A stretch of 64,000 bases of DNA from an uncultured Granulosicoccaceae bacterium (GCA_937930305.1 CALGLE010000039.1:62001-126000); one strand, 5' to 3'. Shown: positions 1-8,904, numbered from the stretch's first letter. Translations and numbers: made by a program. The notes: generated by a model not told the origin, from the letters alone.

Positions 1-51
1 ATAGAAACACAACGAATACATACATTAATTGCAACGCCAATGTGGATACTC

Positions 52-912
52 TCATCGTCGTCCCCCGATGATAATTTCAATTTTTGGCTCAGACGCTTTC
101 ACCACACTTGGGCGATTTCGCCGTGGTTTTGGCTTCGGCGTAACCGGCTCACCCAACAATGAAGCCAATGTAATTTCTTTATCAGAAATGTCCCCAGTAT
201 CTTCTGGGTTTCTTAACACAGCGGTTAGAGACCCGATTTGCTGAGCTAAGGTGATTCTCTTTGCGTCGATGGGAGTCACTTGCACGGTGATCGTCGTGAA
301 TGCGCGCTGACCACGATAGCTCGCCTTATCGACCATCGTTTGAATACCAGTCGCTATGACCGCTAAGTTCTCTATGAGCGGCCGAATTTTCTGTTTGTCG
401 CCAGCACCATGGGTAAACAGCAGGTCTATTTTGTCTTTCGGCTGAAGAAACCCAGAGACACTGTTTATCTCGTCCACATGAACCGTTAAGGCTCGCATGC
501 CATCAGGGACTTTTCCGGAAAAGGTCGGTGTCAGCCCGCCTTCCAAATGGGCCCATAATAACGGGGTGCCAGCGTCAATATCAAAATCCAAACGCTGTCC
601 ACTCGCCGCATTAAAACTCTCTGCCGTGACGCTGTGGGTATCCACATACTGGGCGGGAATGCTCCTCACTGACATGACAGATTCTGAAACGGTATCGCCT
701 CGGCTGAGATTTCGAGATGGCACCACGACATCAACCATTGGCTCTGTTTTTTCTAACTGTCTGCGATAGCCTTCTACCTCACTAGTTATGTAGTCATTAG
801 CGAAGTAAACACCCGATGCCCCCAGACCAATCGATGCAATGAGTAATAATATTTTTCCCCATGGGCCTTTCCTGCGCTCTACATCGCGCACGGCTGTCTG
901 CATTCCTTGCAT
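52..912 (-). CDS. cpaB: Flp/Tad pilus assembly protein CpaB (RcpC)
   Basis: This is a periplasmic, inner-membrane-anchored subunit of the Tad (Flp) pilus secretion machine, thought to work with the CpaC secretin. The 286-residue product has one N-terminal membrane anchor (about residues 20-38). A SAF-like region follows (VDVVVPSRNLSRGDTV, about 60-75), then the CpaB/RcpC domain with PDGMRALTVHVDEINSVSG and the FLQPKDKIDLLFT block. The C-terminus is proline- and basic-rich. The start at 912 is supported by an AGGAG Shine-Dalgarno 8 nt upstream. It is the last complete gene of a minus-strand Tad operon that continues beyond the left edge, where the secretin gene would be expected. Family assignment is confident. 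Confidence 0.88.
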   Translation of the reverse strand: MQGMQTAVRDVERRKGPWGKILLLIASIGLGASGVYFANDYITSEVEGYRRQLEKTEPMVDVVVPSRNLSRGDTVSESVMSVRSIPAQYVDTHSVTAESFNAASGQRLDFDIDAGTPLLWAHLEGGLTPTFSGKVPDGMRALTVHVDEINSVSGFLQPKDKIDLLFTHGAGDKQKIRPLIENLAVIATGIQTMVDKASYRGQRAFTTITVQVTPIDAKRITLAQQIGSLTAVLRNPEDTGDISDKEITLASLLGEPVTPKPKPRRNRPSVVKASEPKIEIIIGGRR

Positions 913-943
913 TCTAAGAACTCCTGATTGTCTAAATTCGCCA

Positions 944-1165
944 TTAAGGCATCGATAAAAGTACGGTTGAATGCGCTTGAAATTCGTTCAGCGCTTGAAT
1001 CAAAATATCAAGTGCAGATTGTCCCAATCCGGGTATCGGAACGATTAGGGCGACGATTACAACACCGGTCGTCACCAGATATTCAGTCATAACAGAACCG
1101 GTAGAGTAGTAATCGATAGATAAAGTATTTCGCTTAGCATCAATCTTAGAGTTACTGAATTTCAT
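944..1165 (-). CDS. Flp-type prepilin-like small protein
   Basis: This 73-residue protein has the Flp/TadE-type processing motif: Gly23 followed by SVMTEYL, which gives Glu at +5 and Tyr at +6 of the predicted mature form, then a hydrophobic helix (VTTGVVIVALIVPIPGLG). A prepilin peptidase such as TadV/CpaA would cleave after Gly23. The leader is long and basic. A GAGGTG Shine-Dalgarno lies 6 nt before the ATG. The start overlaps the end of the upstream gene by 14 bp, so translation is probably coupled. It lies directly before cpaB in a Tad operon that already has another Flp-like pilin at its head (4860-5141), so this may be a minor pilin or pseudopilin. The pilin-like class is fairly certain; the exact role is inferred. 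Confidence 0.7.
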   Translation of the reverse strand: MKFSNSKIDAKRNTLSIDYYSTGSVMTEYLVTTGVVIVALIVPIPGLGQSALDILIQALNEFQAHSTVLLSMP

Positions 1166-1853
1166 TCACCACCTCACTAACAAATACTAAGGTTTTCCCA
1201 TAAGCACTTTCAACCAAAGCCACATCCAATTTGCGCTTTGAGCGTTCAAACCGTTGAGCGACCGAACTTCCATGAACGTATTCATCTTGAAGTGACCAAC
1301 CCTGATCTACTGCGTATTTTTTATATTGATCTGCCACCGATTTTGGCCGACCAGAAAATATTTGAGTTTGTGTACGCGCCGATGTGGGGTTTTCTGAATG
1401 AGTGCTGGATACCAAGACACCTCCATGAGGCATCGGCATAAAGTTCTGCTTCGCTATTCGGCCAGGTTGTTCGTTAGGTTGCAACATCATTTGTGAAATC
1501 AAACCCTCACTCCCACGGCCTGTTGCATCCGATTTAACCTGGACTACCCACTGGTCACGCAACGTGAGCCGGCTAATCATCTGCCATCCTCGCACATCCG
1601 ATTCCATGAAACCAGGTAGTTCCGAATCGGACTTCCAAGCGTCTCGATAGTATTCCAGCACCTCATCCACCGAGAGCTGGCTCTTAAATTGTTTGATGAA
1701 AAGCTTGTAGCCGTTATGAACACTGCCTTGTGTGACCCACCAAAGTTCTGTGCGCTGGGGTATTGGAAAGCGCTCCCAATCATTGGTTGCACCACATACA
1801 GAAGTAAGCAATAACCAGCTGAGAAAAAACCAACGGATCGACTTAACATTCAT
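1152..1853 (-). CDS. Orphan secreted protein inside the Tad operon
   Basis: I do not recognise the family. The start at 1853 is chosen because a GGGAGG Shine-Dalgarno lies 8 nt upstream, giving 233 residues; an in-frame start at 1880 has no such support. The N-terminus is a signal peptide (MNVKSIRWFFLSWLLLTSVCG). The mature part is soluble and mixed alpha/beta, with a possible repeated unit: a first block around LSVDEVLEYYRDAW and a second around KSVADQYKKYAVDQGWS both resemble a short helix used to score pilus or secretion residues. It overlaps the TadE-like gene upstream by 11 bp and the pilin-like gene downstream by 14 bp, so it belongs to the operon. It is probably a periplasmic accessory factor for the pilus (inference). 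Confidence 0.7.
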   Translation of the reverse strand: MNVKSIRWFFLSWLLLTSVCGATNDWERFPIPQRTELWWVTQGSVHNGYKLFIKQFKSQLSVDEVLEYYRDAWKSDSELPGFMESDVRGWQMISRLTLRDQWVVQVKSDATGRGSEGLISQMMLQPNEQPGRIAKQNFMPMPHGGVLVSSTHSENPTSARTQTQIFSGRPKSVADQYKKYAVDQGWSLQDEYVHGSSVAQRFERSKRKLDVALVESAYGKTLVFVSEVVNEIQ

Positions 1854-2685
1854 GAATTTCGCCTCCCTCGGCGAGTTCACCGGTTAATTCTTTAGTTGGC
1901 AAAGTCGTCGTGTTAATGCACCCTAATCCCTCATCAAAATCTTTAAATTCTTTCAGCAAAGGAACGACAGCGACTGCCGACATAGCACGCCCAATCGGCT
2001 TGAGTAGTTTTGATGGAACCATCACTTGTGCCCCTGCTTCTAGGGCTTGTGAATTTTTAGCCTCCCATCCATCTACCAAAATTGAAGTCGATGTTGATAC
2101 ACAGCGCGTTGCAGCGGTGCCACACGTTTGAGCCTCATCGTCGCGTGTTGTTGGATCGCTAATTGCCACACGAATGTCGGACATGACGATTCCCCGATTT
2201 GGCGCAATCGCATCAGATCTACCTAACCAGTCACTAACGGTTCTGACCGTCCCGGAAATGGTATCGGCTACTCCACCCGCAGAACTGGCACGCTGCGTTG
2301 TTGTTACATTAACGGAACGCAGATCAACCATGCTTTCTGATGACTCACTGGCCTGTGTTACACCCGAGGATTGCACCGGAGTAAATGCTTGATTACGAAC
2401 CAGTGGCTGTCTGCTGTATTGCCAGAATGCATTACCGGGCAACTGCGTAGTTTGGCTGCGGATCGGTGCATTCGGATCAGAGAACATACGATCCAGAATT
2501 TTTTCACGATCTGCCTCTTCAGATACAGTCATTTGCCAAGTGGCGTATCGGCTGGCATCAACTGCAGATTGTCGAACATCTTGGTACTTAGCCAACTTCG
2601 GAATCGCAACCAGCAATACCACCATGCCAGCGATGATCAGCACAGATTCAACCATCGCTGCGCCGTACTGAGTCGATCTATTCAT
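1843..2685 (-). CDS. TadE-like pseudopilin
   Basis: This is a TadE-family minor pseudopilin of the Tad pilus. Near the N-terminus, STQYG is followed by AAMVES and a hydrophobic helix (VLIIAGMVVLLVAIPKLA). This matches the Gly/xxxx-Glu prepilin-peptidase site of TadE proteins. The rest (about 250 residues) is a polar extracytoplasmic domain with two cysteine pairs (QTCGTAATRC and GCIN...HEC near the end). I take 2685 as start because GAGG lies 9 nt upstream; another ATG at 2694 is too close to that site. It overlaps the end of the TadG-like gene by 8 bp, which indicates translational coupling. Confidence 0.75.
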   Translation of the reverse strand: MNRSTQYGAAMVESVLIIAGMVVLLVAIPKLAKYQDVRQSAVDASRYATWQMTVSEEADREKILDRMFSDPNAPIRSQTTQLPGNAFWQYSRQPLVRNQAFTPVQSSGVTQASESSESMVDLRSVNVTTTQRASSAGGVADTISGTVRTVSDWLGRSDAIAPNRGIVMSDIRVAISDPTTRDDEAQTCGTAATRCVSTSTSILVDGWEAKNSQALEAGAQVMVPSKLLKPIGRAMSAVAVVPLLKEFKDFDEGLGCINTTTLPTKELTGELAEGGEIHEC

Positions 2686-4804
2686 TAATATCATCCTCAG
2701 ATTCTGGAATGTCGATGATATTTAATTGATCGGGCACATCTGCATCCAATAATAGGTACTGATCAACCGCGTATAGCGCTTGTGAAAATGGCAGCGGCCA
2801 CTCGGGTAACACCGCGCGCACAATAGCAACCAATTCAGACGCTAGTGATTGTCGAAACTCCTCTTGCAAACCACCACTGCCATCGATTCCATCTCGCTCT
2901 GCTTCCAACTCACGGATCAAAGCCTCTAACTCTTCTCGTTGCTCTGAATCTGCCAACCAAATAGCATCACGAAGTTCTTGTATCTCGTTGTTGATTTCAT
3001 TTCGCCGATTAACCAGGTCGTTTTGCAACCGATCTGCTGCGGCTAAAAATTCTGTACGAATGGCTTCTCTGGCGGCTCGATATTCTTCTCGAAGTTCGTC
3101 AATGTCTTCATGCACCTCCGCAACCGATGCATTTATCCCCTCGATATCCACACCCGACATGACTTGTTGGACGGTGTCATCCGCTGTGGACAAGCCGCCT
3201 GGCAATACACTGCTGATTAAACGCTCCAGAATGTTGTCAAATACCTCATTGAGTACTTCTTGCATGCCATCAGCTGAAGATTCAACAAAAGATGCGGATT
3301 CATTTACCAAGCTCGGTGACCATTGGGATAGGTTGGCGCCCTCACCCGCTTGTATGGGTATCTCAGCCGTGTTTTCACCGCCGTAAACCGCTAAGGATGC
3401 AGTCGCGGCCAGCGCATTCTCCGCGCTGCCTCGTAGCATCATGGCAGCGACACGAACACCACTAGTGGTGTGCGCTAAGCGCACTGTCCAATAAGGGTTG
3501 TAACCAGTCGCATAGGCTTCGTCAATGTCATCTTCGGGTCGGTTAAAATAAATTTCTGCAGAGCTAACCGATGACAATACGCCTTCTGATGCAGCAGTAA
3601 CTGAGTTGACGTAGTTGGGGGCAATATGCCTGGTATTTGCATCAGCCACCTCATCAACTGGTAAACGAAGTTCAGTGCGAAGAAGAATAGACGGTGCTGA
3701 TTCTGCACGAATCTCTTCAGACAAAGAACGATATGCTCGCACGCCCCGGTACGCCATGCTGGACTGAGGATCGTTACTTCCTCCAGCCAAATCCGCATTA
3801 ACATTCCGCGCCAGCATTTGTGCCGTTCGATTACGTCCAAACCAATCGTCACAATTAAGTCGAGCACAGTCTTCGATGCTTTCATCTTGATCATTGGCAA
3901 ATTTCATCGAATAACCGATGGGTAATTCAACTCGTCGGTATCGGCCAAACCAATAGTAGTGTTTGTTGTTTAATGACATCGTATCGATGGCTTTCCATTC
4001 GGTGTCACCTGATTCTTCATCCCGAAGCAGGCGAGTAGCGCCGCTGCGATCCAGTCGCGCCCAATGAAACGGGGAAAGCGGAAGATACGAGCGAAAAAAC
4101 TCCCAAGATCGCTGTTGCGTAAACGGGTCTGTCGACGCATTTATCATTGCAATGCGCTCGTCCATCGCTTTTTCGTCATCGGGTTCATGTTGTTCAGTAA
4201 ATTTCTGCCAATGGCGAAGGTTGTTACCCATGTGTCCGATACTAAAAGCGGATTCCCATGTCATTCTTGCATCATTTGCAGAAGCCACATTGCCGACGAT
4301 TTGTGGACTGGCGACAAACGCTGACAGATACATCGCCTCTTGCGCCATAGACAGTGCTGAATTAATCGGATCAATGACCGCCAACATGCCATTGCCGAAT
4401 CCGTCAACAATGGGTTCAAACGCACTCATTACTCGCTGCACAACCGATGCGATTTGACCGATGATAGGAATGGGACTCAGGACAACACTTAAATTTCCAG
4501 TCGCAGTGCGTACGTACTGCGCCCAAGACTGCAAGCTGACCGCTTGTGCCATGGCCACTTGATTGGCCACCATCGCGCGATTAGTGTAGGCGTTGAAATT
4601 AAGTGCTCTGGCTTGCCAAGTTGCACCACTATAAACAGCGGCGTCTGCCGCGTTTGCCAAACGCGTTTTGTCGTTCACTACCTGACCGGTATTAAATAGA
4701 ACAATGCCGGTTATCATCCCTGCCAACAACAAAGCAATACCTAAGGGTAATGCTTGTCCTGATTCGTGAGCTTTCATTTTGGCTTCCATGCCTGTGTTTG
4801 CCAT
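2678..4804 (-). CDS. TadG-like pilus assembly protein with coiled coil
   Basis: This is a large (708 aa) TadG/TadE-like protein of the Tad pilus locus. The N-terminus has the ESGQALPLGIALLLAGM motif and a single membrane helix. It is followed by the conserved TRLANAADAAVYSGATWQA block, typical of the N-terminal Tad domain (Flp-pilus assembly TadE/G-like). The middle is extracytoplasmic. Residues around 560-650 form a strongly charged coiled coil (EELEALIRELEAERDG). An alternative start at 4777, preceded by GGAAG, would give a shorter N-terminus. It probably anchors or caps the pilus at the inner membrane; some TadG-type proteins also affect adhesion (family knowledge, role here inferred). The gene follows the pilin gene with a 55-bp gap. 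Confidence 0.78.
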   Translation of the reverse strand: MANTGMEAKMKAHESGQALPLGIALLLAGMITGIVLFNTGQVVNDKTRLANAADAAVYSGATWQARALNFNAYTNRAMVANQVAMAQAVSLQSWAQYVRTATGNLSVVLSPIPIIGQIASVVQRVMSAFEPIVDGFGNGMLAVIDPINSALSMAQEAMYLSAFVASPQIVGNVASANDARMTWESAFSIGHMGNNLRHWQKFTEQHEPDDEKAMDERIAMINASTDPFTQQRSWEFFRSYLPLSPFHWARLDRSGATRLLRDEESGDTEWKAIDTMSLNNKHYYWFGRYRRVELPIGYSMKFANDQDESIEDCARLNCDDWFGRNRTAQMLARNVNADLAGGSNDPQSSMAYRGVRAYRSLSEEIRAESAPSILLRTELRLPVDEVADANTRHIAPNYVNSVTAASEGVLSSVSSAEIYFNRPEDDIDEAYATGYNPYWTVRLAHTTSGVRVAAMMLRGSAENALAATASLAVYGGENTAEIPIQAGEGANLSQWSPSLVNESASFVESSADGMQEVLNEVFDNILERLISSVLPGGLSTADDTVQQVMSGVDIEGINASVAEVHEDIDELREEYRAAREAIRTEFLAAADRLQNDLVNRRNEINNEIQELRDAIWLADSEQREELEALIRELEAERDGIDGSGGLQEEFRQSLASELVAIVRAVLPEWPLPFSQALYAVDQYLLLDADVPDQLNIIDIPESEDDINE

Positions 4805-4859
4805 AGTAAGGTGGCCAGGGCAAAGACGTTAACCCTGGCCGATTGATCAACCCATCAAA

Positions 4860-5141
4860 TTAATTGTCCACATACGAACCCAGGGTTGCAGGCGTTGGGT
4901 CAGGCGCTTCTATGCCACCCACCGGTGACCCCTGCTCCCCAGAGATCTCTTTGCCCATGGAAACAAACTGGGTTTGCACTCTTGCGCCAAAAAATCCTGA
5001 TGCCGTCACGGCGCCAATCGCAATAATGGCGACAATAATGATGTATTCCGTCATTCCCTGACCAAGCTGCCTAGGTTCATGAGGCTTATTATCTGGACGA
5101 AATACGGGGGAGGATTGATTTACTGTTGAATAACGTTGCAT
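4860..5141 (-). CDS. Flp-type pilin (first gene of the Tad operon)
   Basis: This is probably the major Flp/Tad pilin. After a polar leader, LGQG is followed by MTEYIIIVAIIAIGAVTASG, the classic Flp motif with Glu +5 and Tyr +6 and a hydrophobic assembly helix. The polar tail (about 45 residues) is longer than in minimal Flp pilins. The start at 5141 (93 aa) is set by an AAGGAG Shine-Dalgarno 8 nt upstream; an upstream in-frame ATG near 5168 lacks one. It heads the minus-strand Tad operon. Its promoter should lie within 5142-5402, although I could not choose a clear -10/-35 pair. Confidence 0.8.
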   Translation of the reverse strand: MQRYSTVNQSSPVFRPDNKPHEPRQLGQGMTEYIIIVAIIAIGAVTASGFFGARVQTQFVSMGKEISGEQGSPVGGIEAPDPTPATLGSYVDN

Positions 5142-5402
5142 GCTGACGAACTCCTTTTGTTTATGCACGATGCAAAGTTTTGCGCGTTAAGCGAATGGCT
5201 ATCCATGAAAACGACGAGCTTGGCTTCGACTTAACCGCAAGCAAACCTTATCCAGTAATTCACGCGTTATCAATCAGAACTTTCTGACATTTGCAGCAGA
5301 TAAAACTGAAATTGATTGATTTTTTTTGTTTCAGGTTGATGCCCAAGCCAAATAATCGTACATTCGAAACATCCTATTAATCACCAAAATGGAGTTTGGT
5401 GT

Positions 5403-6671
5403 ATGACAGATACCATTCGAGCCTATGCTCACCTGTGGAAGCCCAGAAAATTACTTGTTAAGGGCATTTTAATACGCACTGTATTTTCCGCATGGTTTGT
5501 GTGTTTCGGATTTAGCCATCAATCAAGCGCGGCACCGTTCAGCGTAGTGCTGGATGAAAAAACGCGTAAACACACCAGCAGCACTTCAAATTTTATAAAA
5601 GAAAACAAGAACAGACTCGAACTTGATCTTCGTTTATATACTCAAAACAATGAATTGGTGCTGCAGCTTCCCAATCAAAAACGAGTCATCTTCACACCAC
5701 AACGCTCAAGAGTGGCAGGACGGCTGTTTCGTGATCATATTCATTATCATAAAACGATTGGGAAAATCACGTCCAAAGCCAAGAGAAGAATCTGGCAGTT
5801 CAATCGTTATACCAGCGTGGAATTTCTGGGGTCCTATCCGATTAAAATATCAACGCCCAATCACAAAAACATCTCATTGAATTATAAGCAGCAGCGTTTA
5901 ATCTCGATGAATACAATCCCAAACCCCTCGTCAAGTAGCAATAGAGTATACGACAGCGCTTTGTCTGAAATTCAGGCTTTTATACAAGTGGCGGCGGCTC
6001 TAGCCTGCCCAAACACTGAGGGTACTCAGTCAGCCAGCAGCCCAGACCCAGCATCAATGCCAACTGACTCTCCCATCGAAGACCTCACCCAAGAGCCCGA
6101 CGCAACCGAGCTGAGTAGTTGCAATGACGAATCCATTTCCCCGCCGACTGGATTCGATGAACCAACCGACGATAACGTGATTCGTGTGGATGTGAGACCC
6201 GCTGACTGTTTCAGCTATTTCACTGCCTTTTCCAGTATCGATCGCGGAACCGAAATTGAACAAGCGCTATCCCAACAAGTTCCCTACCTGGGCAGTGAGT
6301 CAGGCGGTCATTCCTTCCCCATCGCCGACTTCTGGAACAACGGTCAAGTATTCGTTGTCATCAGTCGAGATTTAACAGCCGCCTCTTACGACCCAATCGA
6401 AAACCCCACAGGCCTGTACGATCAAATCTTGCAGGACGGTGAAAATATCCAACAAAACCTAGTTGAACCCTTAGCTAATGAAGGGGCCATCACCCACACC
6501 GAACTCGGCGAAACCACCACCTTGACCGCCGAAGACGCGCAAGTCATCTACCTGGATGTGGTGGTCCAATATGGCGTGACCAGCCCGGCCCAGCAGGCCA
6601 TGCTGGACCAGGCAGCCGCGGATCTACTGGCCCAGTACGGTTTTGTGCTGCGGATAATAGAAATTCCTTAA
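5403..6671 (+). CDS. Orphan secreted protein
   Basis: I do not recognise this 422-residue protein. It begins after a GGAG Shine-Dalgarno (spacing about 8). It has a long N-region and a hydrophobic signal segment (about residues 25-42) ending near SSAAPFSVVLDE, so it should be exported. The first half is basic. A Ser/Pro/Asp/Glu-rich low-complexity linker follows (about 205-265), then an acidic C-terminal domain (DNVIRVDVRPADCFSYFTAF to the end). The final 60 residues are alanine- and acid-rich. It is transcribed divergently from the Tad operon, so a surface or pilus-related role is possible, but no motif proves it. A weak hairpin plus T-run follows its stop. Confidence 0.65.
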   Translation: MTDTIRAYAHLWKPRKLLVKGILIRTVFSAWFVCFGFSHQSSAAPFSVVLDEKTRKHTSSTSNFIKENKNRLELDLRLYTQNNELVLQLPNQKRVIFTPQRSRVAGRLFRDHIHYHKTIGKITSKAKRRIWQFNRYTSVEFLGSYPIKISTPNHKNISLNYKQQRLISMNTIPNPSSSSNRVYDSALSEIQAFIQVAAALACPNTEGTQSASSPDPASMPTDSPIEDLTQEPDATELSSCNDESISPPTGFDEPTDDNVIRVDVRPADCFSYFTAFSSIDRGTEIEQALSQQVPYLGSESGGHSFPIADFWNNGQVFVVISRDLTAASYDPIENPTGLYDQILQDGENIQQNLVEPLANEGAITHTELGETTTLTAEDAQVIYLDVVVQYGVTSPAQQAMLDQAAADLLAQYGFVLRIIEIP

Positions 6672-6675
6672 TAAA

Positions 6676-6696
6676 TGCCCCATGGCGGGCGTTTTT
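6676..6696 (+). terminator. Weak intrinsic terminator after the 5403-6671 gene
   Basis: A short GC-rich hairpin (TGCCC paired with GGGCG around a CATGGC loop) is followed by TTTTT five bases after the stop codon. The stem is short, so termination may be partial. It separates the orphan gene from the riboflavin leader. Confidence 0.45.
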
Positions 6697-6749
6697 GTCG
6701 CCCAACCCGTTGCATTTCTTCGACGGATAACATACCTTCCAGGTGTAAA

Positions 6750-6898
6750 TCTTCGGGGCGGGGTGTAATTCCCCACCGGCGGTAGGGCACTGAGTTTTTG
6801 GTGCCAAGCCCGTGAGCCCATCGCTGCAGCCATGCTGTGCTGGGTTGATCTGGTCAAAATCCAGAGCCGACGGTTAGAGTCCGGATGGGAGAAGGTTT
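6750..6898 (+). promoter_or_regulatory. FMN riboswitch (RFN element)
   Basis: The aptamer shows the recognisable RFN blocks in order: TTCGGGGCGGGGTG, AATTCCCCACCGGCGGT, AGCCCGTGAGCCC, AGAGCCGACGGT and GTCCGGATGGGAGAAGG. It lies in the leader of ribD-ribE-ribBA-ribH and senses FMN, turning the operon down when flavin is plentiful (established for this RNA class). The terminal P1 stem sits at about 6750 and 6897. The stretch from 6899 to the ribD start is over 200 nt and holds the expression platform. Confidence 0.93.
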
Positions 6899-6928
6899 TG
6901 ACTGGTGCCGCACGCCACATCGGTGGTG

Positions 6929-6979
6929 GTGCGCCTATGGATTGTTCCCTTGCGGGCGATACTCATCCAATAGGCACAC
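6929..6979 (+). promoter_or_regulatory. Stem-loop in the riboswitch expression platform
   Basis: GTGCGCCTATGGAT (6929-6942) can pair with ATCCAATAGGCACAC (6965-6979) with one mismatch and one bulge. It is the strongest hairpin seen between the FMN aptamer and ribD. No T-run follows directly, so it is not a plain intrinsic terminator. Whether it responds to FMN is inference. No other gene is visible in 6980-7115. Confidence 0.4.
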
Positions 6980-7115
6980 GCTCGGTGCGCGCCATCGTTA
7001 GGTTTTCATCGTAACGGATGTAAGCCGCGCTCCCAAATATCATCCCCCAGCATTTATACCGTGCATCCCTTTATTGCGGATGTGTTGATAACGTTGTGGG
7101 AACACTGAAAGAAGC

Positions 7116-8246
7116 GTGAGCGAACAGCACACACAATTTATGTCTGAAGCCTTGGCATTAGCCAAACGCGGCACCGGACATGTTAGCCCAAACCCTTTGG
7201 TGGGCTGTGTGATTGTGAAAAACAACGTCATCATTGGCCGCGGCTGGCATAAAAAATTGGGTGGGCCTCACGCGGAAGTTCATGCACTCAACGATGCAGG
7301 CAGCGAAGCTTCTGGCGCCACAGCGTATGTGACCTTAGAACCCTGTGCGCATGTTGGCAAAACACCACCCTGTGCAAACGCATTGATCAACGCCAACATC
7401 ACAACCGTTGTTATCGCAGCTCTTGATCCTAATCCCACAGCAAGCGGCGGTGTCGAAGCGCTAAAGAAAGCCGGCATTGAAGTCATTACCGGAGTCATGA
7501 AATCTGAAGCTGAATTTCAAAATCGCGCGTTTATACATCACATTAAATACAAACGCCCTTGGGTGATTGCAAAAACTGCCACCAGTTTAGACGGACGGAT
7601 CGCAACCCATACCGGCCACAGCCAATGGATCACAGGCAGTGCGGCTCGTAAACGCGGCCATGATCTCAGACAATACGTGGACGCCATCATGATCGGCGCG
7701 GACACTTTACGAAAGGATGACCCTTCGTTAACCGTTCGTGAATGTTGGGACAGCGAGCTGTCTGCCATTGAAGCTGCGCACCCGCTTCGAATTATTGTGA
7801 GTGGATCTGGACAGGTGCCGCTTCAAGCTAAAGCACTGAATGGCTCCCTACCCGGCCAAACACTGGTGGCCACATCAAATCAAATGCCCACGACCACAGA
7901 ACAGCAACTTAATGACGCGGGTGTTGAGGTGTGGCGTTTACCGGCTACGGATGAACAGATACACATTCCCGCGCTTTTGGAACAATTAGCGCCCCGCTGC
8001 CAAAGCGTGATGATTGAAGGCGGCGCAAAACTTTTGGGTGCCTTTGCTGACGCCCAATGCATTGATGAGCTGTGGGCATTCATTGCACCCAAGATTATCG
8101 GTGGCGCAACGGCACCTGGCTCCATCAGCGGTAGGGGTGCGGATCGACTTGAACACAGCTTAACGTTACACAACGTGTGTCATGAATCACTGGATGCGGA
8201 TTGGTTAATTCGCGGCATGGTGAATCGTGGCGAACATTCGGAATAA
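7116..8246 (+). CDS. ribD: Riboflavin biosynthesis deaminase/reductase RibD
   Basis: This bifunctional enzyme carries out the second and third steps of riboflavin synthesis: deamination of the pyrimidinone ribosyl phosphate, then NADPH-dependent reduction of the ribose. The N-terminal cytidine-deaminase-like domain has HAEVHAL (His52, Glu54) and EPCAHVGKTPPC (Cys77, Cys86) as zinc and catalytic residues. The C-terminal reductase domain (about 150-376) shows AKTATSLDGRIA, GADTLRKDDPSLTVR and IEGGAKLLGAF. The length (376 aa) is normal. A GTG start at 7116 is preferred over the ATG at 7140 because it aligns better with family N-termini. It is the first gene of the FMN-riboswitch-controlled operon and overlaps the extended ribE frame but not the real ribE start. 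Confidence 0.95.
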   Translation: MSEQHTQFMSEALALAKRGTGHVSPNPLVGCVIVKNNVIIGRGWHKKLGGPHAEVHALNDAGSEASGATAYVTLEPCAHVGKTPPCANALINANITTVVIAALDPNPTASGGVEALKKAGIEVITGVMKSEAEFQNRAFIHHIKYKRPWVIAKTATSLDGRIATHTGHSQWITGSAARKRGHDLRQYVDAIMIGADTLRKDDPSLTVRECWDSELSAIEAAHPLRIIVSGSGQVPLQAKALNGSLPGQTLVATSNQMPTTTEQQLNDAGVEVWRLPATDEQIHIPALLEQLAPRCQSVMIEGGAKLLGAFADAQCIDELWAFIAPKIIGGATAPGSISGRGADRLEHSLTLHNVCHESLDADWLIRGMVNRGEHSE

Positions 8247-8256
8247 GAGCAAAACT

Positions 8257-8904
8257 ATGTTTACGGGTATTGTTGAAGAATTGGGTAACGTGGCCTCATG
8301 CCAACCCACAGCCGATGGGTTTGATTTGACGGTGAATTGCAAAACCGTTTTAGACGGCACCATTTTAGGTGACAGCATTGCCGTGAATGGAGTTTGCCTA
8401 ACGGTGACTCAGTTAACGAATTCGCAATTCACGGCAGGACTTGCACCCGAGACTCGTCAACGCACCAATTTAGATGCACTGAACACCGGGTCCCCCGTGA
8501 ACTTGGAACGCTCGGTTACCCCATCGACTCGCATGGGAGGCCACTTTGTTCAAGGTCACGTAGACACCACCGGAACCATAAAAAGTTTTACCAAAGATAA
8601 AGACGCGTTGTGGGTTGCCATCACCGTACCCAAAGAATTAATGCGATATGTGGTGACCAAAGGCTACATTACACTGGACGGTACCAGCTTAACGGTTGTG
8701 GATGTGGGCGACGATTGGTTCAACGTCACGCTGGTGTCATACACGCAGCAACACATCGTCATGCCGACCAAAGCCGTGGGAGAGGCGGTAAACATTGAAG
8801 TGGATGTGCTGGGTAAATACGTAGAAAACTTACTCAAACACAATGCCGCATCTACAACTAGCGCCGTTGACATCGATTTCTTGAAAGAGAACGGCTATGC
8901 ATAA
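8257..8904 (+). CDS. ribE: Riboflavin synthase alpha chain
   Basis: This enzyme converts two molecules of 6,7-dimethyl-8-ribityllumazine into riboflavin and the pyrimidinedione. The 215-residue protein begins MFTGIVEELG, the standard N-terminus of the family, so the start at 8257 is chosen although the frame is open further upstream. It has two lumazine-binding repeats: the first contains SIAVNGVCLTV, the second GYITLDGTSLTVVDV, and each has the paired MGGHFVQGHVD-type strand pattern. It sits 10 bp after ribD and overlaps ribBA by 8 bp. Confidence 0.95.
   Translation: MFTGIVEELGNVASCQPTADGFDLTVNCKTVLDGTILGDSIAVNGVCLTVTQLTNSQFTAGLAPETRQRTNLDALNTGSPVNLERSVTPSTRMGGHFVQGHVDTTGTIKSFTKDKDALWVAITVPKELMRYVVTKGYITLDGTSLTVVDVGDDWFNVTLVSYTQQHIVMPTKAVGEAVNIEVDVLGKYVENLLKHNAASTTSAVDIDFLKENGYA

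Noticed and set aside
1..25. Possible start (MYVFVVFL) of the next Tad gene on the minus strand
   Set aside because: Only eight codons are inside the window and there is no Shine-Dalgarno; it would fit a secretin signal peptide but cannot be supported.
3475..3900. 141-residue minus-strand frame
   Set aside because: It is an alternative frame inside the TadG-like gene with no support.
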